Source: Botryosphaeria dothidea (lineage: Eukaryota > Ascomycota > Dothideomycetes > Botryosphaeriales > Botryosphaeriaceae). Taken from it: a DNA stretch of 64,000 nt. Each line of letters starts with the position of its first letter. Position 1 is the stretch's first letter. The notes beneath the pieces were generated by a model. The model ran no database searches, was not told where the DNA came from, and was given only the letters and a program-made list of their open reading frames with translations. A program made the position numbers and the translations under genes. Shown in pieces: positions 44,083 to 56,117 of this stretch. The DNA lies in the NCBI GenBank assembly GCA_011503125.2, contig WWBZ02000033.1, forward strand, positions 2,294,001 through 2,358,000. Direction: 5' to 3'.

Positions 44083-45926
44083 ATGGAGAAGACGGCAATC
44101 CAAACTGGCGCGGTTCACGCCCGCACAAAATCGACCAAGAAGTTGAACATTGCCGTCGCCGCTTCTCTTCTTACTGGAGCTCTGTTTTGGAACCTTACTT
44201 CGCTCACTCGCCTTCCTCACGGCATAAGTGGGGGAAGCGGTCCTAAAGTCAACAAAACCAACTTCGATTCATGGTGTCAGATTCCTGAAGTTGCCTCGAG
44301 TATCGACGATGGACTGGATTCTTCCTCAAAGTTTTTGGAGCAGGATTACATTCACAAGCAGGTCGAACGTCTGACAGCAGCAGTCAAAGTTCCGACTGAG
44401 AGCTTTGATGACAATGACGATGTCGATATTGACCCACGTTGGGCCCCCTTTGATGATCTGCATGCAACGCTCCAGGAACTATTTCCCTTGGTGTCGGTGA
44501 CTCCAGAAACCACTTATTCCAGACACTATTTCTGACGTATTACAGGCATGGGAAAATGAAGCTCGACAAAGTCAACAAATATGGTCTGATCTACACCCTC
44601 ACAGGCAGTTCCGAAGAGCTCAAGCCTGTCCTTTTTGCTGCCCACCAAGATGTCGTACCCGCTACCTCCGTTGAGAAATGGACACACCCACCGTTTGAGG
44701 GACACTATGATGGAACGTATCTCTGGGGCCGTGGATCAGTCGACTGCAAGAACAATCTGATTGGTCTGTATTCAGTCATGGAGGATTTGCTGTCGCAGAA
44801 TTTTACGCCGAAGCGTACGATCGTATTTGCATTTGGGTTTGACGAAGAGACTGGCGGAAAGCGCGGAGCGAAGACTCTCGGGGTAGAATTGGAGAAGCAG
44901 TGGGGCCAGGACAATATTGCCATGATACTGGACGAGGGTGGAATGGGCCTCGATATCCTGGGCGATTATGTCTATGCGATGCCTGGCGTTGCCGAAAAGG
45001 GTTACATCGATATACTCCTCAATCTCGATGTCGACGGTGGTCACAGCTCACGTCCACCACCTCATACCGGTATCGGTATCATGTCAGAACTGCTCGTGGA
45101 ATTGGAAGCTCATCCATACACACCTCGCCTCACCCACGACAACCCTTTCCGCAACCTGCTCGAATGCCAGGCCAAGTACTCTCCCGAGCAAGTTGAACCC
45201 TGGCTGGCTCACGCCCTTGCCGCCAATGAGGATGAAGGCGTCCTTGGAGCGCGCCTTGCGGAGACGCGTGAAGATGATCGGTTCATTTTCCAGACGTCTC
45301 AGGCAGCGGATGTGATCTGGGGAGGCAAGAAGGTCAATGCGCTGCCCGAGAGCGTGCACGCTGAGGTCAATTACCGCGTCTCGGCGCATGACGCACCGCT
45401 TGAGAATATCAAGGAGAAGGCGGTCGGTCTTCTGCGACCCATTGCTCAAAAGCATGGGCTTTCCCTCAATGTTTTTGGCACCATCGAGGAGCCCACTGTA
45501 CAATCTATTGGGAAGCTGACCTTTGATTTGGACCAGCCTCTTGAGCCTGCTCCGATCAGTTCAACGAGCCTGGATAATCTCGTATGGAAGCTGTTCAGTG
45601 GTACAATCAGGCAGGTATTTGAGAATATTCCATCTCTGCAAGGCAAGACTGTAGTTCCAGTGGGCGACATCATGACAGTGAGTAGACTACTCATTTCTAG
45701 TAGAATTATTGAGCATAAGCGGCTAATTCTATGAAAACAGGGGAACACTGACACTCAACATTACTGGAACTTGACCAGGAACATCTACCGCTATGGCCCT
45801 GGCAGAGAGGGTACTAGACTCAATGCTCATACTGTTGATGAGCGCATTGAGATGCTGTCCCATGTCGAGGCTATGGTGTTCTACTATGACCTCATCCGTA
45901 ACTTTGACCAGGCAACGGATCTTTGA
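44083..45926 (+). CDS. Carboxypeptidase S-like M20 metallopeptidase
   Basis: Exons 44083-44492, 44546-45677 and 45741-45926 encode 575 aa. One N-terminal TM segment (about residues 22-40, NIAVAASLLTGALFWNLTSL) acts as a signal anchor. M20 zinc ligands are visible: AAHQDVVP, GRGSVDCK, the catalytic GFDEETGG, the second-site LDEGG, and the C-terminal GNTDTQHYW. Vacuolar carboxypeptidase S (Cps1) removes C-terminal residues from peptides, especially those ending in Gly, and is delivered to the vacuole lumen as a membrane-anchored precursor. The first donor is unusual (GTCGGT), chosen because it alone gives the family sequence LVHGKMKL; the others are normal. Confidence 0.9.
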
Positions 45927-46131
45927 ATGTTTCAAAAACAAGGGACACATAACAAATGATCTCGACTTCCAGAAGCACCTGATGAGTAGGTCGAAAATGA
46001 CGTGGATCTCTCAGGTTTAACATCCAAGAAAAATTGTCATACGAAAGCAAAGATTCATAAGAGGCTAGTACTTATAAACAGAATGTCAACGTGTCTCATC
46101 ATCGTATACCAGCATACCAATATTGGATTTT

Positions 46132-46973
46132 TCAGCCCAAATATCTTTCACTGTTCAGGAAAGCCTTGACGTTCGGCCTCGCCTCCACTGCATCCACCAA
46201 CTTGATCAGCTTCGGATATCCTTGCAGGTCCTTTCGCTCATTCTGGGTAAGCTGCTCATCGTTCAAAATCTGGTATAGTCCAAGGTCCGCATACGTGACC
46301 TTTTGGCCAATGACGTATGGTCCCTGCTGCGAGAGCTCGTTCGACGAGAGATGGGTATTCAGCGCTTTCAAGAAGTCCTTCCGTGTCTCGGCTTGATGCT
46401 CTGGGTACGCAACATCCTTGTTCGGGGACAGAAACGCCTGAACGAAAAGAGTCCGCCCTGAAGGAGCGTGTGTCAGCCTCTCAGTCAACGGAAATGCGAG
46501 GGGTTGGGGGGTTGGGGAATATCGCACAGTCGATTGTGATGTCACAGATGACATCGGCCCGGTACTTCTCGTCCTCAGTCTCGCCTTCGTATGCGCCGAG
46601 CTGGCGTGCCCAGTGCCGGAGGATGGCGTAGCTCTGCGTCAGGATCTTGCCGTTCAACTCGACCACCGGGATAGTGGCTGTTGGGTTCATTTCGGCGATC
46701 TTGGTCGTCTTGTACTTTGGATACTCGTCAAAATTGTAGCGGACATCCGTGTAGGCGATGCCGGCATCCTGGGGTGTGATCCATCAGTTCGCCGTTTGCC
46801 AAAAGCTTCGTGATTCGTCATTGAGCAAGCGAATCAGCGGTGCATACCTCCATCATGAGGCGTACGACTTGACCAGGTCCGCGAGACATGAAGTCGAGGT
46901 AGTGTATCGTGGGCACGCCGCAAATTTTCTGGTTTGCAGCGCTGGGCTGGCCGTAGGTTTTTATGGTCACCAT
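46132..46973 (-). CDS. Glutathione S-transferase
   Basis: Exons 46848-46973, 46528-46768 and 46132-46457 encode 230 aa, the normal GST length. The N-terminal thioredoxin fold reads PTIHYLDFMSRGPGQVVRLM, then DAGIAYTDVRY and the glutathione-binding N-P-T-A-T-I-P-V-V followed by LTQSYAILRHWARQ (Q-S substrate loop). The C-terminal helical domain has GQKVTYADLGLYQIL (the N-capping D motif). Sigma-like classes use an N-terminal Tyr (here the Y of IHYLDF). It conjugates glutathione to electrophiles or acts as a peroxidase in the cytosol. The intact state contrasts with the broken GST-like gene at 13243-14131. Confidence 0.9.
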
Positions 46974-47926
46974 TTCCGCAATAAGCTCAGGAGAAGGAAC
47001 CGAAGCAATTCAGCGCAGAGGCTCCAAGGGATCTGCTCTACTATAAAGGAACACTGCCATGAACTGGTATTTGTAAGAAGTAAACGCTACCCCGCATCTC
47101 AATGGATGTCGAAGAGCAGGCTAGATGGGGATTCATGACGTTCTGGCAGATTGAATGACCCCCGGCCGTCCGTAGGCATGCATCTTCCCAGCTAATCAGA
47201 TCTGGGGTAAAAGGATCTGGACTCCGTGTGCCCGGGCAACGGGGGATGGGCGTAAGCGCAGCTGCGGTCGACTTTAGAAAGCTTAAGCGGCTGCAAGAGC
47301 AGTTAGCCCAAGGTCTTGGTACGGAGTAGTGGTGCCGATCAGCTAAGCGCGTCCAGGCCAGACCACACTTTGTTGAGGAAATACGAGCCTGAATTTCGAC
47401 TCTTTTTCTCAGGGGAGCGCCACATAATGTATGTGGAGCCTCTTCTGCAGGATCAGGAACTGGACTTCTAGAAACCCGAGAGAGTGGTGTGGTCGGCGCG
47501 TGGAATTTGTCATTACGTATTTGATGGTGAGTCCCTGCGTAGCTCTGCTGCTGGGTTGCTGCATCTCCACCCCGTCGCAACCGAGCCGAGGGGCGCGAGC
47601 CTCGCTCGAACGGGCGCCGAACGTTCGAGTTCGGAAAGTTAGAGCGGGGATGTGGGTATGAGATCTATGCAACTTTGATTGACCCTGCATGCAGATGGAC
47701 TGATGGTTGGCCTGATTCACGAGGCTGTGAGATTAGAATACGATCCATATTTCCATTGACCAATCATACTCTCTATGTACCCAGAAGCCTCCAGACAAAG
47801 TAATCGCCAGGGTCCAGTTGCTTCCCTCATAATGCTTGCTACTTCTAACCTACAGCCTATGCTTGTGAAAGATCTCCAAATTTAGAAGTATGACACGCGT
47901 TCCCTTCGTCTGCCATACTGTCAACC
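46974..47926. other. Intergenic region between GST and GPATCH1-like genes
   Basis: About 950 bp between two minus-strand genes. ORFs up to 179 codons (47041-47580 minus) show no recognisable content. It includes the GST promoter on the left and the GPATCH1 3' flank on the right. Confidence 0.4.
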
Positions 47927-50128
47927 TCAGTCGTCCTCATCATCGCTCCCAAAAATAGCCTTGAAGACAGCATCACCGGCTTTCTCTCCCTCTAATGCAT
48001 CGTTCCGCTCCACATCTACCGGAGCATGCACGGGCGCTGCGGGCTGCACGTCCGCTGCACGTTCACCGTCTGTCGGCGCCGAATACGGCTGCCTCAAAGC
48101 GTTCTCGCGCATCATCTCTTGTATTGCTGTCTGAGACACAACCGTGAGGTCGCGTGCGGGAGTAGTCGTTGAATTTGCATCTCCAGACGCGTTGTTCGGA
48201 TCCGGTTGCACGTTCTCGGGAGGCTTGACGTTGAAGCGCTTGCAAACAAGACGAGTCGGATAGAAAGAGAGCACCTGCCGGGTCATTGGTCCATACATGC
48301 CTAGCTTCGCAGCCTCTTCGGCAGGGTCAGCAGGCTTTGGGACGGGTTTGCTCAGCAGCGTCTCGGCCTTGCTCTCTCCAGAACTTGACGCCGGCAAAGA
48401 CGTAGATGATGTGAAGCGAGACGCCATCATGCCAGTTATCGGTCGGAAGACTCGCGCCGCATGAGCAAACTCCTGAAGCTCTCGGACCCAGTCATCCGTA
48501 GATACTCCCGAGGCACGCTCTGGTAAAGTATCTCGAAGTCCCGCGCGAAGCTCGAGGAAACCACGGTATCTTGCCCTCTTCTTTTCGTCATCGGAATATG
48601 GCATCCAACCTCCGGTACCTCGGCTCAATGCAGCCTCTGCAATCTCTTTGTCAAGCGATGGCACACGGCTCCACAGCTGCTTCTGGCGGTCAGCCTCACT
48701 CTGGCGGTAGCCTTCAGGAGCTGCCTCCCCCCGTGCTTCTGGGAGATTTGTTTTGCCAGTTGATGCGGCAATCCGGTCCCGCGCCGCAGGAGTCAAGAAG
48801 TCAAAGATCGATTTGCCTGGAAGCGCTGCTTCTCCAAGCAAGGCCGCGCGAGCCTTAGCATCCAAGGTAGAGGCTTTAGCGGCATCACCGACGGACTGAT
48901 ACGAACCCGGAGGCTGGGAATCATCCAATGTCTTTTTGGAGTTTTTCCAGCCTTCCGGAATTGCTGGTGGAGCATATTTTCCGCTGTCAGATATGGTGAG
49001 TGCCTGAGTAGCAAGAATGAAGCCCTCAAGGGGCAGTCGTCCATCATGGCATTTGCGGAAACCTTCCGACTTCTTGCTTATGGCTTTCTTCGAGATGAAC
49101 ACCGGCTTCGCGCCGACCAGAGGGTTGGCTGAGCTGCCGGTAGTCTTAGCAGCCTCCTTCTTCTTCTTGGGCTTTTTGTCGCCTCCGATGGTGCGATTGT
49201 AGGATATCTTCGGGCCCATTTCGTAGGGGTCCTCCTCATCTGAGCCATTGTCGTTAAGGACACCGACGCCAAAACCACCTCTCTTGGCTGGCTTCTTAGC
49301 AGTCGGTTTCCGCAACGTACCCAGCGGGCCAGAGTCGGATCCATTGTCGCTGTCTTCGTCCTTTGCGCCTTTGGAGGAGTTAGCAGCACCTGGGAGGCGC
49401 GCCTCCCCTTCGTATCCGAGACCCTTATGGTCATTCTTCCTTACGAAGGTGATCATTCGGGAATTCTCCGGCGCGAATAGGTGCAGCTGTTGGTCCGCGT
49501 CTGTGTCGTCGTCCGGGTCTAGACGGGCCTTACGGCGCACTTTTGGGCCTACGCCTTGGCCGGGTTTCCAGCCCATCTTCTGCAGCAACTTCGCGCCCAT
49601 TGTCTCGCCGGCCGTCTTCACCATGCCCATGAGGACATCTCGGCGGGAGACATCGTCGCCGGTCGACCCCAGAGCAGAGAAGGCGTCGTTGGTTTGCAGC
49701 TTCTGCGCCTCAGCCTGATTGGCCAGGTCTTCCTCGTCCATAAAATCCTCCGGGCGTGTCTGCTGGGCATTCTTCTGGTCTTTGTGACGACTGGACCGCG
49801 ACGACACGAAGGTCGAGGGTGTCCATCCTTCCTTGGAGCCTACTGTGTTATAATATCTTAGCCGGATGTACATCATTGCTCCGTAATAGTGAAATGAGAC
49901 GGCGATTCATGGGGCTTACCCTGCAGAGAAACCGCCAGTGAAGGCGCCGTGGAAGCGCTTGCGGCCACGCTCGTCGGTGGCCTCTTGCTTCCAGAGAGGC
50001 ACGTAAGAGCCGTCGTCGCGCGTGTTGTCGTCAAGAGGCGGCAGCGGGGTGCCTACGAAGACATAGGGCGACTCGTGCTGCTGCAGGTCGGCCTCGAAGG
50101 CGGCGCGCGAACGCTTGGTGTACGCCAT
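47927..50128 (-). CDS. G-patch domain protein, GPATCH1-like
   Basis: Exons 49920-50128 and 47927-49856 (63-bp intron) encode 712 aa. The N-terminal part up to the intron ([20 protein letters not shown], then SYVPLWKQE and [19 protein letters not shown]) is the DUF1604/GPATCH1 N-terminal domain, and the G-patch follows ([20 protein letters not shown], near residues 140-160). The middle and C-terminus are charged and disordered, with repeated Lys/Glu stretches, and end in SDDEDD. G-patch proteins activate DEAH helicases such as Prp2/Prp43-type; GPATCH1 is found in late spliceosomal complexes. It diverges from the Kin1-type gene with 780 bp between the starts. Confidence 0.88.
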
Positions 50129-50908
50129 TTCCGGGCTGGGGTGTGCACATGCACAGCAAAACAGGCACGGCGGCGCAGAGGGACAGCTTGGGCTTGGGCG
50201 TGAGCACGCGCGTCTGGATGGGCGGGTGCTTTGTGCTGCTGATTGTTGGAGCAGCGTTCGGATGGAGAGCGTGGCCGTCGGGCGCCGATCTTGCGCGGTT
50301 CAGGCGTGAATGGCCGGTCGCGATGACATCTGCGTCGCCCTGGGCAGCTCGTTTCCCGCCGGCCAGGGTCCCTGTTTCGCTGGCACTGGCACTGGCACTT
50401 GGCGGCGTAGTCTTCGTACCTAAGTACTACCAGCGGCAGCCTCCAGCGCAGCCCAGTCCCTCCCTCCTTTACCATCCTTTCCATCGCGCGTCGAGCCGCC
50501 CCGTTGCCTGCCAACCGCTGCAGCACCCGCGCACCCCTCGCCGTCCGCTGCCAATTGCGACCGGCCGCCCGCGCATCAGCCACGCGCTTCCGCATGACTT
50601 CCCAAGGCGCTGGGCAGCTCGGGCACTCCAACTAATCTCCAGCAAACAAACGGCCTCTCAGCTCCCCGCCCGGCTCCTGCGACGCTCGCCTCCTGCCCAC
50701 CCAGGACTCCACGTCTGGCCGCTCCCCACTCCATGTAAGCTGGCTGCTCCCACGCCCTCGTCACCAGGAGCAGTCCAGCCCACTGCTGGCTCCAGCACCG
50801 CTGCGCTGCCACCGTCGCGCGCCTGAACCGTCCTCGCCGCACCGCTGATCTCCCGGCTCCACGCAGCAGCACCAGCGCCAGTTGTCTGTCACCACCTCAA
50901 CCGCCGCA
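50129..50908. other. Divergent promoter of GPATCH1-like and Kin1-type genes
   Basis: GC-rich, with CT-rich patches towards the kinase gene. ORFs on both strands are compositionally random. No known regulatory motif was picked out with confidence. Confidence 0.45.
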
Positions 50909-53900
50909 ATGTCTGCCCCCGCCTCTGCCTCGCCCGCCGTGGTACACAACTCCTCCGGCGGCCGACCGCCGCATCGCGCCCAGTCCACCTCTGTCCGCTC
51001 GACTGCCGCTGCCCCGCCGGCTTCCCCACACCGTTCGCTGTCGCACTCGCAGGGCCACAGCCGCTCGAACTCGGGCCAGCAGGCTCATTTGCAGCATGTA
51101 GCCAAGAAGGATTTTGAGCAGTCGAACGTTGCTCGGCCCCCATCATCTCGCCGAAGCGAGTCGCGGGATCGGGCTTCCCAAACCGGTCAGCGCAGCTCCT
51201 CGCGCTCTCGACACGCCCGCTACGCGTCCGAGGCGTCGAACACAGCCGTGCCCACCAATGGCGCCGCCGCCGATGCCAATCCTCGTCCGGCACCCGCCGC
51301 GAACAATACTTCTGGTAGGCGGCGGACCACAATCACCGCTCAGACGGGAACATGGGCTTTGGGCAAGACTGTCGGTGCCGGTAGCATGGGAAAGGTCAAG
51401 CTGGCTAGGAACACTGAAACTGGCGAACAGGTGAGATGATTTTAAAAGTAATTTCTAGCGTTATTCTGATGTGCGATGGCAGGTTGCGGTCAAAATCGTC
51501 CCCAGACAGTCCACCGATGAGCACCGTAACCAGGCTGATCGCGAGAGGGCGGACCATTCTAAGGAAGTACGCACCGCTAGAGAGGCGGCCATCATGACCC
51601 TAGCAAATCATCCTTACATCTGCGGGATGCGCGATGTCGTCCGGACGCACTACCACTGGTACATGCTTTGCGAATACGTCAATGGTGGCCAGATGCTGGA
51701 TTACATCATCTCTCATGGACGGTTGAAGGAGAAGCAAGCTCGCAAGTTTGCTCGCCAGATCGCAAGCGCTCTCGACTATTGCCACCGCAACAGCATTGTT
51801 CACAGAGATTTGAAGATTGAAAACATCCTCATCAGCAAGACGGGCGATATCAAAATTATCGATTTTGGCCTCAGCAACCTTTTCTCCCCCCGTAGCCAGC
51901 TGAAGACTTTCTGTGGTAGTCTTTACTTCGCGGCACCTGAGCTTCTGCAGGCAAAGCAGTACACTGGTCCGGAGGTCGATGTCTGGAGTTTTGGTATAGT
52001 CCTTTACGTTTTGGTTTGCGGCAAAGTTCCGTTCGACGATCAGAGCATGCCACAGTTGCACGCGAAGATCAAGAAAGGACATGTGGAGTATCCGCCTTGG
52101 CTCACTGCCGGTACGCCGTTCCCCAGATTCTCAGTTTGACGGATATGCTGACTCGCTCAGAATGTAAAAATCTAATTTCCCGTATGCTTGTTACGGATCC
52201 GAAGCAGCGCGCTGGTCTGAGCGAGATCATGACCCACCCATGGATTACAAAGGGTTTCAACTCGCCGCCGGAGAACTTTCTGCCGCCTAGAGAGCCGCTA
52301 CAGCTTCCCCTTGATCCTCAGGTGATTGAGAAGATGACCGGTTTCGATTTTGGCACGCCCGAGTACATTACTGCCCAGCTTACGAAGATCATCCAGTCGG
52401 AGGAATACCAGAGTGCTTGCCATGCTGCAGCACAGAGGGCCCAGGACAAAACGCCGGAGACTGAGCGGAAGCGTGGAGTGTTTGATTTCTACAAGCGACG
52501 TAACTCGATGAGCAGGGACACCCTGACGAATCCCTCGTCTGAGGCATTGGCAGTGGGTAGCGATCCGGTCAATGCCTTCAGCCCTCTGCTTTCTGTGTAC
52601 TTCATGGTGAAGGAAAAACAAGAGCGAGAACGAAAGGAGGAGAATCCCGGTGGCCTGAGCATGCCCAAGGTACCCGGTGAGAAGCCGTTCAATATGCCGG
52701 AGCTGTCGCCTCCGCAAGCAGCGTACACCAACACGAGTTCTTATGAGTACGCAGGAGAGAAGCCAACGGGTGGACGATCCAGACCGAGAGCAAGAACACA
52801 CGGCGAGGATGAAGTCACTGAAGGTTTGCAAAAGGTCAACCTACAGGTCCCTGCTCCTGCGGGTGCTTCTGGTGGTTTGCTCACTCCGCCGAATGAGCCT
52901 GCCCCAGTCAAGAAGGAAAGCACTGCCGCAGGAATCCTCCGCCGGTTCAGCACTCGGAGACGTCATGATCACGACCGCGACAAGTCCAACCCTCCGCCGA
53001 TTCCTCCAGCCATCAACGAGCCGACGACTTCGACTGGCGGCTCGATGCTGAGAAGCTTCAGCGTACGCCGGGCAAGAGACCGTAGTGCCGATGCGCCTCC
53101 TGCATCACGCATACCTGAAGCTCAGCCTGAGCAACCCGAGTTGCTCGCACCGCCTAGCCCCGGAATGACGCAACCCTCCAAATTCAAGGGACTTGGGAGG
53201 TCAGCAAGTGTGAACTCGGCTGAGTTCCGCAGACGGATGATGAATAGACGCGCTGCTGCGTCAGAGAGTAACCAAGAGCCGCCGCCAACTAGTGGGTCTG
53301 ACAAATCGAGCGTGAGCGGTCAGAGAGCTCGAGCTGCACCAGATACGGCCTCTGAGGAAGTGGCGCTTGGTAGTCAGTCTCGCGCACCGACTTCCCGTGC
53401 CAAGTCGCTCGGTCATGCGCGCAGGGAAAGCATCCAGGCCCGTCGCGCTCGTCGTGAACAGACCCGTGAAGGCAATGTGCCTGAGGAGACCGAGCGCGAA
53501 GTGGCCGAAGCCAATGATTCGGCTGGCGAAACCCGGAGTCCGGAAACGATCAAGCCTGTGTACCTGAAGGGATTGTTTAGTGTCTCTACAACAAGTAGCA
53601 AGCCGCTTACAGTGATCAGGGCTGATATCATCCGTGTCTTGAAGCAGCTCGGAGTGCAATACTGGGAGAGTCGCAATGGTTTCAGCTGCAAGCACAGCCC
53701 AAGCCTTGATCTCGACAATGCGGAGGCCAACGCTCCCCCCACCAGTCCGAACCAGACTTCGAACAGTGCGGTCGGTCACAGGCGGAAAATCAGCTTCGGG
53801 CTGAGGGGCGCTGAGCAACGTGAGCGCGACGACTTCCGCGAAGCTCATAGGTCGCCCACGACGCCGAAGTCCGGACGCGCACCGCGCAGACCCGATAACA

Positions 53901-54154
53901 GTTACACAAGTGCGGAGGATTCAGAGGAGAGTGATGTACCGGACCCTGAGACCGTACCGCGCTCACGTCCCGCTGGAGAGACTACGACACATGTTCAGAG
54001 CGATATGGGTGGCAGTATGGTGCTGAAATTTGAAATCTACATTGTGAAGGTGCCATTGCTCTCGCTGCACGGTATTCAGTTCAAGAAGGTGGATGGCGGA
54101 ACGTGGCAGTACAAGAGTTTGGCGCAGAAGATTCTCGACGAGCTTCGGCTCTGA
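50909..54154 (+). CDS. Kin1/Kin2 (PAR-1/MARK) family Ser/Thr protein kinase
   Basis: Exons 50909-51430, 51483-52110 and 52161-54154 encode 1047 aa, from ATG 50909. Kinase domain about residues 150-420: glycine loop [18 protein letters not shown] lysine, [14 protein letters not shown] and the LKB1-type T-loop [14 protein letters not shown]. After the kinase comes a long, Ser/Arg-rich disordered region (about 420-900), and the end is a KA1 domain ([32 protein letters not shown]). KA1 binds acidic lipids, placing the enzyme at the cell cortex. In fungi Kin1 controls polarity, septation and secretion; in yeast Kin1/Kin2 also enhance HAC1 mRNA splicing. All catalytic residues checked are present. 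Confidence 0.94.
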
Positions 54155-54839
54155 GCAGCATGATGGGCATTCGTTCAAGGGGGTTTCTTTGGTAGTTGCA
54201 CTCCCGATTCAGCAGATCTCCCTACGAGTTTCCTTTTCTCCCTTTAGTCTTCTTTTGCAGAGTCTGGTTGAGTGGTCGGGTTACGTGCAGGGGTTTAATG
54301 GTGGAGACTTCTGTACTCTCGTTCCCACGGTGCGACTTTTGTTTTACTACTTCTTTTTTTCTAGTATGGATTAAAACGAGACTGGTCTGGTGCAGTGGGG
54401 ATTTTGAACAACATGGCGAACGCTGATGATGGAGACGGGTCATTGTACTAGAGTTTTCTTTTTCTCTTCTTCATTGAGCAGAGTGCGCGTAGAGCCAATT
54501 AATTTGCCCGCCCGGTTTTAGAGGTAGAGACAAGCGCTTGACGCATGGATCCGCAAGGCACGTGCTGGAGCGAGCGAGCGAGCTGTGCATGTGCGCGTGT
54601 TCTTTATTCTGCAGTCTGTGTTGGGGCGGACCGGGGGCCTGGCACGGGCGGCGGTTAATGCCTGAGGTGAGCACGCACGCACGCACGGAGTCGGGTGTGG
54701 GTGCGGGCGCGGGCGCGAGGCGGCCCGGCGTGCGCATCTCGAGGTCCGGCTCTGGGCCTCCATCCTCACCGACCCACGACAAGTCAACACCCCGCCCACG
54801 ACAACCACCCGCCTTCCTCCCCACAGCAATCGACGAACC
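54155..54839. other. Intergenic region before caf40
   Basis: Includes the kinase 3' flank and the caf40 upstream region. A short (CACG)n-type repeat lies at 54671-54687 and a GC-rich block at 54695-54740. No gene is supported. Confidence 0.45.
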
Positions 54840-56117
54840 ATGCTGGGTCAACACGTCTTTTCGCATCAGTATCAGCACCCGCCGGCGGACTGGCCGCAGT
54901 CTCACCATCAGACCCATACCCACCATGCCGCACAGCAGCACGCCCAGGCGCAAGCTGCCGCCGCCGCCGCTGCCGCCGCTCAGCAGCAGCACTACAATCG
55001 GATCGCCGCGGGGAGCAACCCTTCTGCTGCCGGAATGGGCGGCGGCATCGCCCAGCAGCAGCATGACCAGACGCTCGCCGTCGACCAGGGAATGACTGAA
55101 GAGAACCGTCGCGTCCTAGAGTGGATCGCCCAGCTCATGAACCCCCAGACCCGCGAGACGGCCCTTCTGGAGCTGAGCAAGAAGCGCGAGCAAGTCCCCG
55201 AGCTCGCAATGATCCTGTGGCACTCGTTCGGTATGTGCGGAGTGGACGCGCAGCTTCCTGTCTCGTTGATAAGGCTAATCTGGTATTCACAGGCGTTATG
55301 ACATCCCTACTCCAGGAGATCATTTCCGTCTATCCTTTGCTCAACCCCTCCCAGCTCACTGCTGCTGCATCAAACCGCGTCTGCAACGCTCTAGCTCTGC
55401 TGCAGTGCGTCGCATCCCACACCGAGACCCGTGGACTCTTCCTGAGCGGTAAGCCGGCATCGTTCTTTTCACGCTGAACCAATGGCCTAACATGTGGCAG
55501 CTCACATCCCTCTGTTCCTGTACCCCTTCCTGAACACCACTTCCAAGTCGCGTCCCTTTGAGTATCTTCGCCTCACTTCTCTGGGCGTGATCGGCGCACT
55601 GGTCAAAAACGACTCTTCAGACGTGATCAACTTCCTCCTTACGACCGAGATCATTCCCCTCTGCCTTCGCATAATGGAGACTGGTTCAGAGCTGAGTAAG
55701 ACGGTCGCAATCTTCATTGTCCAGAAGATCCTGCTCGATGATCTTGGACTGGCGTACATATGCCAGACGTACGAGCGCTTCTATGCTGTCGGCACGGTTC
55801 TGTCGAACATGGTCAACCAGCTTGTTGAGCAGCAGACCGTTCGTCTGCTGAAGCATGTTGTGCGCTGCTTCCTGAGGTATGTTGTCTTTCTCCGTGCTAT
55901 CGTACGTGTGCGCGAGCTAATCCGAGCGAAAAGGTTGAGCGATAATGCCCGTGCTCGCGAGGCCCTCCGCCAGTGTCTTCCCGAACCTCTCCGCGATGCC
56001 ACCTTCTCTTCGGTCCTTCGCGACGATGCAGCCACGAAGCGCTGCCTCGCGCAGCTGCTTATCAACCTCTCCGATAACGTCGTCGACGCGTCAAACAACC
56101 AGGGTCTGCTTCACTAA
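54840..56117 (+). CDS. caf40: Caf40/Rcd1 (CNOT9), CCR4-NOT complex subunit
   Basis: Exons 54840-55230, 55293-55448, 55501-55876 and 55934-56117 encode 368 aa. The N-terminal ~85 residues are Gln/His/Ala-rich and disordered. The rest is the armadillo-type Rcd1 fold, near identical in wording to the family: [72 protein letters not shown] and [19 protein letters not shown]. Caf40 binds the NOT1 scaffold and recruits mRNA decay adaptors. All introns are 52-62 bp with consensus borders. The poly-Ala/Gln head is the usual fungal variation. Confidence 0.95.
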
